DNA of 64,000 nt. Source: Marisa cornuarietis (Eukaryota; Mollusca; Gastropoda; Architaenioglossa; Ampullariidae). Both the position numbers and the translations under genes were made by a program. Under the pieces are notes generated by a model. That model was not told the DNA's origin and did not search any database. It saw nothing but the letters and a program-made list of their open reading frames with translations. Positions 37,769 to 52,700 of the stretch are shown here, one piece after another. The stretch's first letter is position 1; each line of letters begins with the position of its first letter. The stretch lies in contig SMMW01000001.1 in assembly GCA_004794655.1 (NCBI GenBank), forward strand, positions 18,554,501-18,618,500, in the 5' to 3' direction.

Positions 37769-40700
37769 CTGCAACATGCACACAGACACGGAGTCAGAGA
37801 ACACCACACAGTTGTACAGACATACATCTAGCAGCTGTACAGAGAAAGACGTATACCTAGCAGCTGTGAAGTGACGGCCAGTGGCGACCGGACACCTGTC
37901 ACTCCCACGGTGACGTAAGATATAAGCGTTACCTGATTTCAGTGACAAGAAGTCCTACGGTCACACAAGAAATCAGCAGGAACACACTTAGCTGTCTTAC
38001 AGGGTCACACTATACGTGGAGTCCTACAGACATTAGTGACAAGCGGTATACCCGTCAATCTTTTAATGACATTAAAAAGGGTGAGCCAGTCTTATAACGG
38101 TCAAGGACAAGCAGGCAATACTAAACATTCACAATGACCTCACAAAGAAACAGCCTGAATGACATCAACTGTCCAGCGACGTTCATCAGTCTCACTTTAA
38201 TGTCATAAACTTGTTTAGCGACGTTCATTAATATGAGGTCAGGAAAACTGTTTAGCGAATTTCGCCAGTCTTAAGATGACCTCCGTGAATTAGTCATCTG
38301 TGCACAATAACAGTCATGTGCGATGCCATTGGTGCACACTAACATGAATTAACTATCGTAATATTCCTATCAGGTTTTTTAGATTTATGTCAGCAATTGA
38401 GATGGGATATACCTCGCTCTCTTTCAGTCCAGTCAGCCTGTCAATCTCTTTCCTTACAAAAAAGTCAGCGACAGAGACGCGAACGTCTGGCAGACTCAAA
38501 ACAACTACATGTGCCGAAATATTTTTTTCTAAGAATTACTATTTGTCTTTATTTCTACAAAGCACTCTTCACAGCGTTACACAGTGGCAGCGCGCCAGTA
38601 ACATCAAAAGCACCTACCCTTGGGGTTGTAGTTTCTGGTTACCCCCCACCCACCCACCCGAGGCTGCTTCACCTTCGTTTCATGGCTCCAGCCCCAGGCA
38701 GCAAATAATACCCCATCTCGCGTGCAAATACCCTAGGCAGTAACGATTCAGTAATTTTGAACTCAGGACTAGCAGAACTAACTGCCTGTCACCGTTAGAG
38801 GTCAGAAAAGAAGTACACGAGACATTTGTTTTCCTCGAGTGAAAAAACAAACTTGGCTTGCCGAAACAAGCTATCATTATTCCGTCTCCAGAAAAATAAA
38901 CGTGAAACCCCATAATTAACGGCGGGGAGTGGCAGCGCGTGGATGACGACAGCTTTCCATCTTATGACTGCTGGATCAGGGATGATTTGGTAGTGGGTGG
39001 GTGAGGTGAAGGATGTGTCTCTGTGAACCGCCATGATTTTGTTTCACAAATGTTCGTACTTCGCGTTTTGAAGTTAATACAAAGAGTAGCACATGCAGAC
39101 CTCGCTCATTCCTTCCATTTCGTAACCATTCTGTCAGCAGAGTAAGTGAATGGTGAAGCACATGTGTCCAGAAGACGCCCCGTTAGCGGCAGCGTCTACT
39201 ATCCCCACTCCCCTCCCAAAACTCCTCAGAGCTTTCCCCCAACTCTAAATTGAGGAGGAATTCATGTGCAAGGCTGTAATTCATATAAGAAACCGGCCTA
39301 GCAGATGGACTTTGTCCTGCGTATCGCAACGTCTGGGGTCATCTGCACGTGCCATCGACCCTTATAGACCCCCACTGTTATGTGCCCCTGGTCACAAAAC
39401 TGGGCTATTAGGAAGTTGCTACTTCTATAAATCCAGTTGTTCAGGCTTCTAAAGTTTATTTTTGTGTTTCCCCACTTTTTTGTGTGTCTGTATTTTATGA
39501 CTGGTTGTATTGAATGTGTTATGCTGTGTGGGTGCATGGTGTGTGTGTGTGTGTGTGTTCAGGCTGGGATGGTCGGTAAAGTATAACTACAGTCTCAGAT
39601 GAGCTCTACTTTCTGGCTGTATCAGTACATGTTATAAGGATCATCTCTAACCTTCTGGAAAATAAATGGGAACTCATTCTTTTCCAAACCAACCCAGGAA
39701 AAAGTATTATATGTGTTCGTTTTTTCAAGCATTCCTCTACTCTTGGTATAATATAAACAAGAAAGCTGGTTTACAAAAAAATCGGCACAATGCAAAATTT
39801 TTTTTTTGTAAATTCTCCAGTTCTCTAGAAGGCACCACCATTGATTTCTATCAAAAATTTGACCCATCAAGTAGACCAAGTAAATAAACCTGAACTATAA
39901 AAAAAACATTAAAGCAAAAAAAAAAAAGCTTTCATGCTATAAGCTATCCATAAATACTAGAAACACAAATCCAAATTTTTTAAAAAATCGGTCGTGCTGT
40001 TGCAGCCGTTAGTGAGGTTTGTTTTCAACGCTAAATCAACACATATGTATGTTACCTCATTGGTGTTGAACATGAACTTAGTGCCCTTGGCCATGTTCCC
40101 AATGACAATCATAATGCTCTTGATTGCTGGACTTGAATGCACCACTTCTGAGTAGCCAAACGAAGAGAGGAGTTTCTAAAGGGGGGAAATAGAAAGACTA
40201 GCAACATGAAAATAGAAAGACAAGCACCATGAAAAGCAGTTTAACTCTTACAACATTGCCACTTACCATGCATTTTTAATGGCTCTTCAGTGTCTAAACA
40301 TATTATTTTGTATTTATTATTAATGTTTCGATATCTTCATATGGTGCATATATTTACATAATTTGACAAAGAAGTGATTATGGAATGAAAATGTAAACAA
40401 TTACAGTACTATTCAATGCAATATCATTTCTTCAAGCACTCATTTAATCATTTCGTGCACTGATTCATTCTTGAAAACTAATTAACAATTTCTTTAATCA
40501 GTTTCCATAATTCTACTGCCAACACTGATACCATTGTGAAAAAAACATTTACAGTAGCATTTCATAAGTGGTGTTTGTTTTTAGTCCGATAAAATGATGA
40601 CAGACTAAAAGGAAAGAAGATAAGAGCTTAAATAAGACAGCAAATGAGTGAGAGAAAAACATAGAAATGAACAACAATAGAAAATAAAGGGTTACGACAT

Positions 40701-43700
40701 CTACAAAGAACAAGGGAAAAAAGCCTAGTGAAAAGGATTACAATGAATGAAGAACTATTTCTTTAAAAATCTGTTATAAACTAGACGTGGCATACATACA
40801 TAGGTGTGCAATTCCAGCAGGGAGATGCCCCTTTGATGCACAGCCAACAACAGATTCTTTGGCATGGAGGAGGTGTAAGTTTGCTGCACACAGAGTTTTA
40901 TTCAGCTCTTAACCTCTATAAATGATGATAAAGGGTAGTAGTAATGCTAGACAGTTCTGAGCCACTGATGGAAAATGAAATACAAAAATAAGTTTTCACT
41001 TGCCTAAGTAAAGATGTTAATAACAATGCTGGTATACCCTACTATAGCCCATCCCCCCATCTGATTTAGCAAGTGAAGTGATATTCTAGAATACGAAAAT
41101 GGAAGAGTAAAGTTTCAGCTGCTTCAAATAAAGGTCTTATCAGTTCTTGAAGCCTTACGCTGACAGGGAAGATTGTGGCTCCAAACAGCGGCCATTCTTG
41201 AAGCACAGATATAAAGCTAGTGACTGCCTGCTGGGGACTCAAGTCCAGCAAAGTTCGGTGCATTGTCACAATATCCTCCAGGCGAATATAGCCTCGCATA
41301 GAACGAGGCAAGATTCGTAACACCGAGCTGAACAGAAAATCACACATACATGAGAAATCTTTTTGTATTCAAACCTCTTAGCACAGATTAAGAGTAATGT
41401 TTTTCAATGATTTCAGACAGGTTCATCATAAAGAAATAATGATGGAATACATGCATGTGCAATCAAAATATGCAGGGAAGAGTGGGGGGATACTCTTGAC
41501 AACCAGCAGTCAAACACAGGTTTAAGGCATCTATTAACACAGCCGTAAATTTCAGTCTCTGTTTACTTATCATTACCATACCCTGAGCAGGATCAATTAA
41601 AAATAAAAATCTGTTTAATGGGAACACAACTGGGAGTCATAAATTTACATAAGATATTTCTCTGACCTGCAACAAAGAACTGACAAATTACAAAAAGAGT
41701 GACTGACCTGTAATTTATGTCCCCTGACTTGCAATCTTCCATCTCTGACTGTATTTTCAAAGCACAGAGTTGTACCTGCATTTGGCAAAAATTCAAACTT
41801 TAACAATTCAGGTGGGAAATATACTCATGTATCAACTACCTGCAACTTGGGTTTGGAACTACCAGACTACATCTAGAACCCACCGACGGATTGTAAAGAA
41901 GTTTTACTATAAATCATGAAACTATGACAGAAAATTTAGTGTAACAAGCATATAGCCCAATACTCACTGCATGTATAGGTGTGATTGGAATTCTCTCCTC
42001 AAACACATCCTGAATTAGTTGATGGAAGACAAGGTCACACTCTACTGGGTCATTGTAGTCCACATATGGTTCAATAAACAGTCGTTTCTGAAAAGTTCAA
42101 AAGAGTTGTAAACTAAAATCTGCCCATGTGTGCATATGCATATGAATATGTCTGTGCCTGCACAGCATACAGCCACCACTCCCATTCTTCCGCATGATTA
42201 CAGGAATTTTTAATTAAGATGATAAATGATTTGTATCGATTTACAAGACATGATATGTGGTTCAATTAAACTGCTGAAAAAATATGTGATTTTCTTTTCT
42301 TTTTTTAATTGAAAGAATCCTCTTTTGGTCTTTAACATTTGATCTTTAAACATTTTGCTAGCATTTTATTTCCAGTAAAAATTATACAAAATTTCTATCT
42401 CAGCTAAGGATTTTTAATGTATACTGCTTTCTTAATAGCTTATCGCTGTCCTAACTACACACCCTAAAAGTGAGGTGGAACTCCTGTACAGCACCGCTGC
42501 GTGATAACCTCTCCCACTTGCTAATGGTGTCAGACATTCGCTCATCAGCACCCATGCCTCGGCAAGTGAAGGATGCTGAGCTGGTCATCACTTCATAAAT
42601 ACCAAAGCCTTCAGCATCTGAACGCATGCCAATCTTTGCTTGGATGATCTTGATCACCTGGCATTGCGTGAGGCAAAAGAACACTTCCTCCCATAATGCA
42701 ATCAAAATACTTAAAGAACGCAGCCTAGATAATAATATAAACTCAAACTTGTGGTGTTGTTGAAACCACGATTCTTCTTGTAAGAAAAAAAAATTATCCT
42801 GGTATTTGTTGACTGCAACTGACACCAAGATAATGCATCAATTGTAATATTAGTGAAATCGTCAGAACATTACAAGCAACTGTCTCACAAGAAATGTTGG
42901 TTTCAATCTGTTTTTTAATCACCGATAAAACAAACTGCTCATTTGTATATATATATATATACTGATCTGCAGCAATACTTTAACAAATTCTTTAAGTGTA
43001 CTTGCTGTGAATAAATAAACCAATAAATAAATAAACAATGGCATTTAATAATCCTTTTTCATGTTAACAAGCACTGTGATATGATCTGAGAACAGTTTGC
43101 CAAAATAAAGGCTACACAGTACCTCCCCACATGTTGCAGCTGAGTCAAACTCCACCACCCTTTGATCACCATTCAGGAAAAATATTCTCTGAGTTATCAG
43201 TTTCCTGCAATAAAAATGCAGATCTTTTCAGACATCACACAAATATTACATTGTAAGGGCCACAATAAAAATTAAACAGGACGTCATGATGTCTGGAAAA
43301 AAAATCTTGAGTCAATATGAAATGAGGGATTGCTGATTAGAGAAAAGGAAGCCTGGGCATGTGATGGGGACAAAATGGGAGACAGCTATAAGATGCTGGT
43401 GATAATTATACAAAATGTGAGCAAGAGTTATAGGCCAGACATACCTCTGTATCACACACTGAATTTCTCGTACAGAAGGTGGAAACTTTCTCCTCTTCTT
43501 TTCCCCTGTTCTATTCAGGCACTGCAAAATAATGGAATATGCAACCTCCTATATTTTATATATTATTTTAAGCACATCAAGAAAAACCTACTCCAGAGAC
43601 TGGCACAATCAATCATGGCCTTTAAAGTCTATATGTCTGCTAGAAAATTCTACTTCTGACACTCACTGCTCACTATTTAAGCCTAAAGAAAAGGCTTTGA

Positions 43701-46700
43701 AGTCTTTAACCTGATAATAATGATTGGGAAAGATGCTAGGTCACATGTCGGGCAGAAGGAGTGAGACTGTATGTGGATACTGTGATGTGTTCAGAGCAGT
43801 TTTAGCTGTGATACTGTGATGTACAAGTGAACTTCAACATAAAAACTGAACGTGCTGAAGCAGACTTTTCTGATAGTGAAAAAGAAAACTTAACAGGGAG
43901 GGTGAGAAGCCACAAATGAAGTATCGAAACTCAAAGAATTTACAATTAAGATGCAGACCCTGAAGTTGAAAGAAACAACACTAATTCATCATTAAAAATT
44001 AGAAGCTTGAGTTTCCAAGAAAGTGGCATATATGTTTCATGGTCAAGCTTTCAAAGGTTGTGACTGCTCTGAGAGAGGATTAAAAATATTTTAAGGTCAC
44101 ATAACATCAGACATGCTCTCTTACCTTGAGACTGAAGCGAGCGAATTTACCCTCTTCTGAGGTTTGGTCCATAGCACACTTTTTGAGATGGACCTGAACA
44201 TACTTGTGAACTCGTGTATGAACAGGAGGCAATGTCGCGCATGCTACTGACAGCAGTTGCCATGATCGGCGATTCACCAAACTGTTGGGGTCTGTAAATT
44301 CAAACAATATACTTATAAGCCTTCAAATATAAATGTTTTTCAACAATGTCAAAACTGGCAATAGATCAAAACTTACATCCGCGGTTCTCAACCTGGGGGG
44401 GCGCGCCCCCCAAGGGGGGCGCAAGCTGCTGAAAAGGGGGCCGCAAAGGCGGTCATTTTTTCATATCTCATATAGGTATTAGTGGCTAAGGGGGACGCGC
44501 GGACGTACCTTTATTCGTCTGGGGGGGCGTCACAAGTAAAAGGTTGAGAAACGCTGACTTACATGATTCCAGTTTATATTGAATGTTCCAATATTTCATC
44601 ACAATCAATACATTCTGAATATACAGCATAACATATTTGAAAATAAATGTATATTCTGTTAGATCTAGAGTAATGTTTAAAAAAAAATTCAAAACTATGA
44701 AGTTTACAAAATAGTGTATCCCATATCTGGCTTCAAACAAATTTGAATTGCTGAAAGGAATTTTCTTTCCTCAATCAGCATGACAATGATTATATCAACA
44801 GAGAGCAAGAAAATGAAAAAATAAGGTAAGAGAGGTTACTTTCTACAAAAATCACATTCCATCACAGTGCATCATGGTACATACATGCAGCAAAAGAACA
44901 AGCTACATGCTACTAGTGACAAAAAAATAAACTGAGTAATGTTTTCTTGCTATAATCTCCACCTTTGTCTTTACTAAGTTACACAATGACCCAATAATAA
45001 TTAATATAAGGAAGGAAACACCACACCCAGAAATCATGACAGATGTTAAACGCTAGGAAAACAATAAACTTCTAGTTTCACGTCAGAATGATACTTACTC
45101 AGTTTCTGTTTAGCATTTTTGGCATCTGTCCTAGGCAAAAAGATAGTTCATAACAGTTAAGCATGCAACATATAACAAGAACATCATGCTTCTTGCAGGA
45201 GACAGCGGGTAAAAGAAAACAGAAACCATGGCATAGGACACTTTTGGAAACATTGCAAACCAAGAGTTTCACAGTCAAAAACGTTTATGATATGAAAGAG
45301 GAACAGAATGCAAGTAAGATCTCCATGCTTTTTTCATCCATCAACAGTTCTAACAGGGAAACAGTATAAAGGCAGCAAAAAGAGATCATAGTAGAAAACA
45401 TTTATTTACAACATCAGCTTACAGCAGACATCAATGGATGAAAAGTTTCACCTAAATTTTTTTTAACAAAATTTTGTTTAATTTTAAAGCAGAAAAAATT
45501 GCTTTAAAGAGAAAATGATCACAACAAACATGCAAACAACACACATGCGTTTGCTAACAGTGAATTGTTTTTCTATACACATAATGCAACTGAGCATCTT
45601 TGCAGGTCATACAAGCAACTGGTCATCTGAGGTTATTCTACAGTGGCAGTGTACCCCACCCATCCAACCTACCTTGCCCCATTTTACACATACCTGGGTG
45701 GTCTGTGGTCTGCTTGACTAGCTGCAGGTAAAACTCGTTGCATAGCAAGTCATTCTCCAAGCATTTCTGCATCACATTCTGCATCATGGTCACATGATCT
45801 TCATCTGTGTCAACTACAACACACATTGCATTTTTAAATAAATAGACTTGACACAAATATATCATCATGCCTCATTCACACTACATCTGTGTGTGAAAAG
45901 ACTGGACAAAGATGTATCATCATGGATTATGCAGCATGGAAGGAATTCTTTCATTTGTTTTCATTATATGTGTGTGAGAGAGAGAAAGGAGGGGGATGAA
46001 AGTGTGTGTGTGTGTGTGCAAGAGAGAGAGTGAGGAAACAGAGGTGTTTTTAATCCATTTGACACTCATATGTCAAACCAACAATGTTTAAGAATGTCAC
46101 TAAAACCAAATAAGAAAACTAAAATATCAGTTATTAAAGCATATCTGTCTAAAACAAAGCCTACCGGATTCTTCAATTCCAGAATAAATCAAAATGCAGC
46201 TGAACATTTTAACAGCAGTCTCCTCATGAGCAGGGTTGTGGATGATTGTCAGAGACTGGCGCAGTGGTGTTTTGCTGTAGGACCAGAAGTCGACGCCAAA
46301 GTTGCTGCCTGCATCACTGCTAGCATAACTCCTCAGTCTATCCAGCTTGGATTTAGTTAATCTGAAAACATTCAAGCTTTCCTGATGACAGCCTTTTCCA
46401 CAAGAAACACTGAGATAGTAGAAGTCAAAGTGTTTTTCAAAATCTCTCTTCCTTTCTCTATCACTAACAAATTATATTTGAGACAAATAAACACCAGCCA
46501 ATTATATTTCACATAGCTGTACCTCCTTAGTGTGTTTCTTATAAAGCCAGTGCTGCCTTCTTGTGGTGGTCGTTGTAAAATTCGGCTTTCGGCCAATGCC
46601 TTTCGACAGCGTACTATCTCCTCATACAACTTCAGCTTCTCATCATCCGTCAGCTTCATCTGAACACAGCAACATCAGCTCTGACATTCTGGTCACAGAA

Positions 46701-49700
46701 TTCTCATTATTTTGCATAAGAATACCATTCTACATTGCAAACATTCCTATTAAAACTGCTATTATATTTATAGAACCTCCCCTCAGGATGCTACCAATTG
46801 TAAATTGCCTGACATCGGGCAAGTAGAGGATCAAAGAAAACTCTAAAATGTGTGTCAAATAAAATGTAAATATGAAAAAAGCAAAATTGCTTCAGCTTAA
46901 AGACAGCAAAATCAGTAAACTATTGGTGTTTTCAGTTAATATCATCATCTGCAGAAAATGTGGTTGTTGAAGTGTGCTAGGAGATGCTGAAAGCTAGTTA
47001 TAGAGGTAATAAATATATGCAATTTGTTTGTGGGGTGGTGGCAAAAGTGCAAAGAATATCTTGATAAAATCAGCATTGCTCCAGGCCCTCACCTTCTTCA
47101 TGCCTTCATATTCTGGCTTCATCCAAGAGGCGTGATGTGGGCAGTAACTGGCAATGAGGTGACCAATGTCCTCTTTGTGATACGTCTCGAACATGAATGT
47201 CTTTTGTGGACAGCCGCCCACCATCTTGTTGCTCATTTCCATCGTTACAAAGTTGTCATTGGGGTCGATGGCAATGGATTCAATGTCATGATACCTGAAG
47301 TCGTAGATGAGCGCCTTGTCTCGTGCCCGCACAAACTTTAGGCCATCCATGTTGATAGCCAGGAGAGTGTCTGACCCATGGGACCACAAACCCTTGTGAA
47401 CGATGGGGAAGAGGGTGCAACCATACAGAGGGAACTGTTTGACACAAGTCAGGTACCATACCTTTGCCTCCAAGTCACTCTTGCCTGCACCATAATGCTG
47501 CACAAATATATTTGTGCACACACACACACACACCACACACACACACAGTCCTTACATGAAATGATTCCTGAAAAAATATTGTTCATTAAACTGCATTGCC
47601 TAGACAATGCCAAATGCTGTTAACCACCTTAAATAAACTGTTAATAAAGTGTGGAAAGCCAGCTCAGCCATATAGGGATCATAAGTATTTATATGACATG
47701 GTTGACCTTCAGATGCAGACCACACTCTGAATCACTTTGGACAAATCAGGAAATAAATGTAAATAAATACCTTTTAAATTGCAACATATAACTCAATTTC
47801 TAAAAATAACTCTTAACACACCATGCAGTAAGTCTACTATGCTGAAGTCATGTGAGAAACTTCATAAAAAGACTACAATTCACTTCTGATGGCACTGAAA
47901 CATTTAATCCAATGAGTACAGACCATAACCTTCACATTTACACCAATGAATGCATGAATTTCAAACATTTTCTAAAATTGAAAATCATTATTTACCGTGC
48001 AATATCTTCAGTAAAATAATTTATTCAACATCATACCTTGTGTGCTTTAGCCACTTCCTGTGACCAGTTCTTTCCTGAAGATGCCAAAATACGCTTACAG
48101 AGATACTGGTCTGCCTCACTGTACCTGTTAGATCATATCAGCAAATATTTTATTCCACTTTCTACTCTCTAGCTATGTATGAAGTATGAACTACAAGAAA
48201 CAAATCCATATCAACAGCCCATCTGCATAAATCTTCAAACAAATTTTAGGACTGCTGTGAAATGCCACATATCCGCAAGATCATTTTCAAATTACCCTTT
48301 GTTTTCCTGCATACTGCATGTTAGCATGAACAAAATGTTAGAAATAGAAAAAAAAAATCTGCCTCCCTCTGCTTTCATACTATAGAATTTTAAGAAAACT
48401 GTAAAAAAAATTATTTTGAAAAGAAAATGGAAACTGTCACAACAGAAAATATGTGTCTCTAAATGTGATTTCAACACGAATGTGTAAAGATGCACACAAA
48501 GGCAGAATGCATTTCTCAACTTTAGTAATACCCTACATCCTCAGCAAGCTGATATGGCAACCATTTTTTTGTTTTGGTTTGTACACACAAGCTCCTTACG
48601 CTTCTACCGACCTGAACTCTCTGTCATCCTCATATGGTCCCCACACCACCTGAGCCTGAAGTCCTGCCAACTGCAGGGCCACTTTATCCGACACAGAGAA
48701 CTCATCCATCTGCACATTAAATAAGTCGAGACAGAGAACTTATCCACCTGCACATTAAATATGTGGACTTTCAGGAGATACCTTTGACTCATGTTGTACA
48801 ACCCATGTTGTAATATTTACAGAATGACCTAACACATCTTCACCAAGAGAATACATAGTTTAAGTTACTGGGATGTTGGTCTCTCAACAGTCTTATAAAA
48901 TGATCTTATATTTACAGCTGTGAAGGGATTATACCTTAACAACTTTGTGGACAGCCTCAGCATACAGGAGATGATACTCAATGGGGTCGTTGGGAATGTC
49001 ATGAACATGTCGATAAACACGCTTGCGGAACACCAGCCTGGAGTCAGCCCCTCCCAGCGCCATCTTGGGGCCTTTCTTTGAAATTGTCTCATTCTTGGAA
49101 GGCTGGGCTGACAAGCTATCTGCACTGTTAATAACATAGAATATAAAGGTGTAAGAAAGTGTTTCCACAAAACACATTTATATTTATATTGAGCTGTAAC
49201 AGCTCAGAACTGTTTTTGGTAAGCACAGTAGTTTTTTTTAAACCTAGAGAGTTGCAACAACATGGGAAAAAATAAAATGGTTCCGAGACATCTGCTAAAG
49301 AAAAATGGCATACCTTGCATGTAAAAAACAACTAAGAACCCTCATCCAGCTGAGTGGGTGACGGACATTGTTTTTGTAATTGTAAGCATGCAATGTGTAA
49401 GCATGCACGTGTATTTACATATATGTGCATGGATGAAAGCATGGTTACTGTGATCTCAATCTTCATTAAACAAAAACAATAAAAATGTCATAACAATACA
49501 ATAATAATGTATATTGCACATGTGAAAAGTTCTTGATCAAAAAATGATTTTAGCTTCCTGAAATGTCATGCCATAATATAACTCTTGTACATTACTAATA
49601 GTTAATTAGAATTTTCTATTTGTCATGCATAATTCTGGAATGTGTAAGTCTACAGTTGTTCACTGCAATACTTTGGAAACAATAAATAAATGATAAGGAC

Positions 49701-52700
49701 ACTCATTTCATTACTACTGTGTTTGTAGATTAAAATACAGCACTTCTTATTCTAATGCTTTGAGTTTAACTTTTGGAAACATACCTCTCCCACTGAGCAA
49801 GGATGTCAGCTATGTATTCATAGCTTCTGATGAATCGCTCGAAGTCTTTATTTGTCTGAAACAAGCATCAATAAAAATGCTTCATGCAGCTGGTGCTTAA
49901 CAGCAAAAGTGGGTTTCATTAAACAAGTTCTTTTTTTTTCATTTAAGGACTAAAAGACCATAAGTTAGCTACTGTACTTGATCCTTCTGTACAGAAGCAT
50001 CCTAATATACACATTCATGTAAGCAGAAGTCCACATAAAAGCATACAGTAATTGGAAACACTGAATTCTCCTGTGAAGTGAGCTGCTAAATACATCTTGC
50101 CATATACTTTTGCATGTACCAACAGCTCCATACCTCATAAAGAGCCCATCCTTCAACAGACTTAAGACCAATTTTTTTGGACAGCCTGTCCAGCACCTCT
50201 GTGGTGGTGTCACATGGTTGAAGACTCACGGCTTTGGTCTTGCCATCCATAAAGAACACCTTGCACACCATGGGGCTCAACTGCTCCACACTCTGCATGG
50301 CAAGAGACAAGCAGCAGCTCTCAAGTTTTAGTCTACTCACAACATGTTTCTTCCTACCTTTTCACTGAGGTGGCTACCTTAAAAACTGTGCAGCGCCTGT
50401 CAAGGCACATGCCCATGTAATTTTCTCCCGCTTGCAAAGTGTGAGTTGTTTTAATTCTCTTTTTACACATAGGGCCTACATTATGTGGTTGCATCTTGGA
50501 CAGATAGTACATATGTGCAACAGACAATTACATTTTTTACACAATTATTAGTGAAATGAAACTGGGAAAAAAATCAATAATTATGCTAGTTGGAGCATTT
50601 CCTAACATATTTATCTCTCTTTGACCTTAAAAAAGCAACTCTAAAAGAAAGTTTCGAAAATTTCCATCTTTATAAAAAGGACAGTGTCCTGCAGTTCACA
50701 GCTGACTTGCCAAACTGCATTGTCTGGTACTTACTAAATGCAAAATTATAGTTGGTTTTCATTCATGTATACTTGATATATGGCTATTCAAGTCTATTGC
50801 CTGTGAGAATAAACTATCAGAGAGTGACAGAGCCTGTGTAGCCCTATGTGTGTAAAAGACTTTCGAAATTCTACTGGACATACCTCAATCTGACTTTATT
50901 AAAAAAAAGTGCATTTTCAGGATTGAGTGTAGTAGGAACAGTGATTTCTACTTATTTCATCCATTTTTTTAAAATTAATTTTATCTATCTACCTCTTCCT
51001 ATTCTTTTTTTTAATATTTTTGGAAAATAGCATAAATTCATGCATTCAAGATTCAAAAGCTCAGTATCGTTCTTGTGTCTCAAATAAGGTGACATGGGTG
51101 AACAACAGCAGTAAAATATCCCAAAGTCTCTTTGGGCCAAGCAGCAATCTTTCACCACATCATGACATACCCACATTGAAGAAAAATATTACGAAAAATT
51201 AAAAACAAAAAGTACAAAACAATTATTATTATTATTACAAATATCATAACAATGCAGTTTATACATTATATGTAACTCACCGCTATTTCAATTGTAGAGG
51301 GTGGGTGCTTGCGGGCTGTTGCCCGGGGTATCGTGAGGTGACTGTGGCACATTAGAGCATACTTTCCAATTGTGGGGTTAGAGCAATTCTTTCTTACATA
51401 GCACAGCAAGTACTGCAAACAACAGGAATCCCAAAACTGAGGTACAAACAACATCAGACCAACTGTCATCAAAACAAGGTAGTGATATACATGTTAAAAA
51501 AAAAGGGGATGAAGAAGAATGACAACTTTGCTCTCAACATACATATACAGATGACCATATACTTTATATTATAATGATCTTGAAAAGAATAATACATAGC
51601 AGCAGCTTTAGTTAACATTTACAGGTGTTGTTAGACTGTCTTGATGTATGTTATCACTGCCTTATCGGCTTCAACCCCATAGACTGCATATACAAGGTAC
51701 CAGTGGAAATGGAATAAAACAAAAACATGTCATATGGCATGACCAGCTGCAATGCATCAAAGAGTATTTAACAAAACAAACAACAGAAGACATTAACAAT
51801 ATAGAGTATCTCTAATGTGCATAACACCCACACATGCACAAAAAAATGTGCATGAGGACATGCAGGCATGCATGCATAGACACATGAATTTAAGGTTTCT
51901 GATCACTTTCTCAAGATTGTATGCTATTAAAATCAGTCATGTACCTTATGGAGGTTCTTGCTGGGTGAGAAAGCAGCAGTACAGAGACACATTATGACCC
52001 AGCCCTGTCGTAGGCTATCCAGTTCATTGTTGCAGTTTGTCTGACGAAGCAGTTGACAGAAAATTTCATCTCGCAGCTCAATACGCTCAATGCCATACTT
52101 GACAATGTTCTGTACTATCTCCAAGGCTGAGTCATCCTTCACTTCGTCACGAATATATCTTGTAAGATCCTGAAAATCCAAAGAATGCAGATATAGGTAG
52201 ACTTATAAGATTCAATGTTTGGCTTGAATGACAGTAAACATTGATATTTTTTTAAATCGTGGACATGATATGACACACTTCTGAGAAATGTTTACTTAAC
52301 AGTTTCCAATTCTTGGCTAGCAGTTTCACTTAAGCACCTATACATATTAAATGCGTGGAAGGAAGGGTAGGAGACTAGTTATTTCCCCTGAGGGCTCTAT
52401 CATGGTACACATATTTTGTGTCAAAATTACCCTTGCATGTATCTTTCAAACCCCTACAATTTAAAAACAATATTATTTCAAGCGTTCAAATATTTTTTAT
52501 GGCACAAAGGGTTTACATCATTTGCTTGTAGTAAACCTAACTGGAAAGGGAGCAAGAAAATAGGTTCAATAATCAATAAGAGTTCAATGAGTCTCAAAAA
52601 AGGGAGGTCATTAAGTAATACTTCCAAAAAATAAATAAATAAAATTAAAAAAAACAAAAACTCTTTTAGCAGTATTAACAGCATTGTCTTCCCTTTAACA

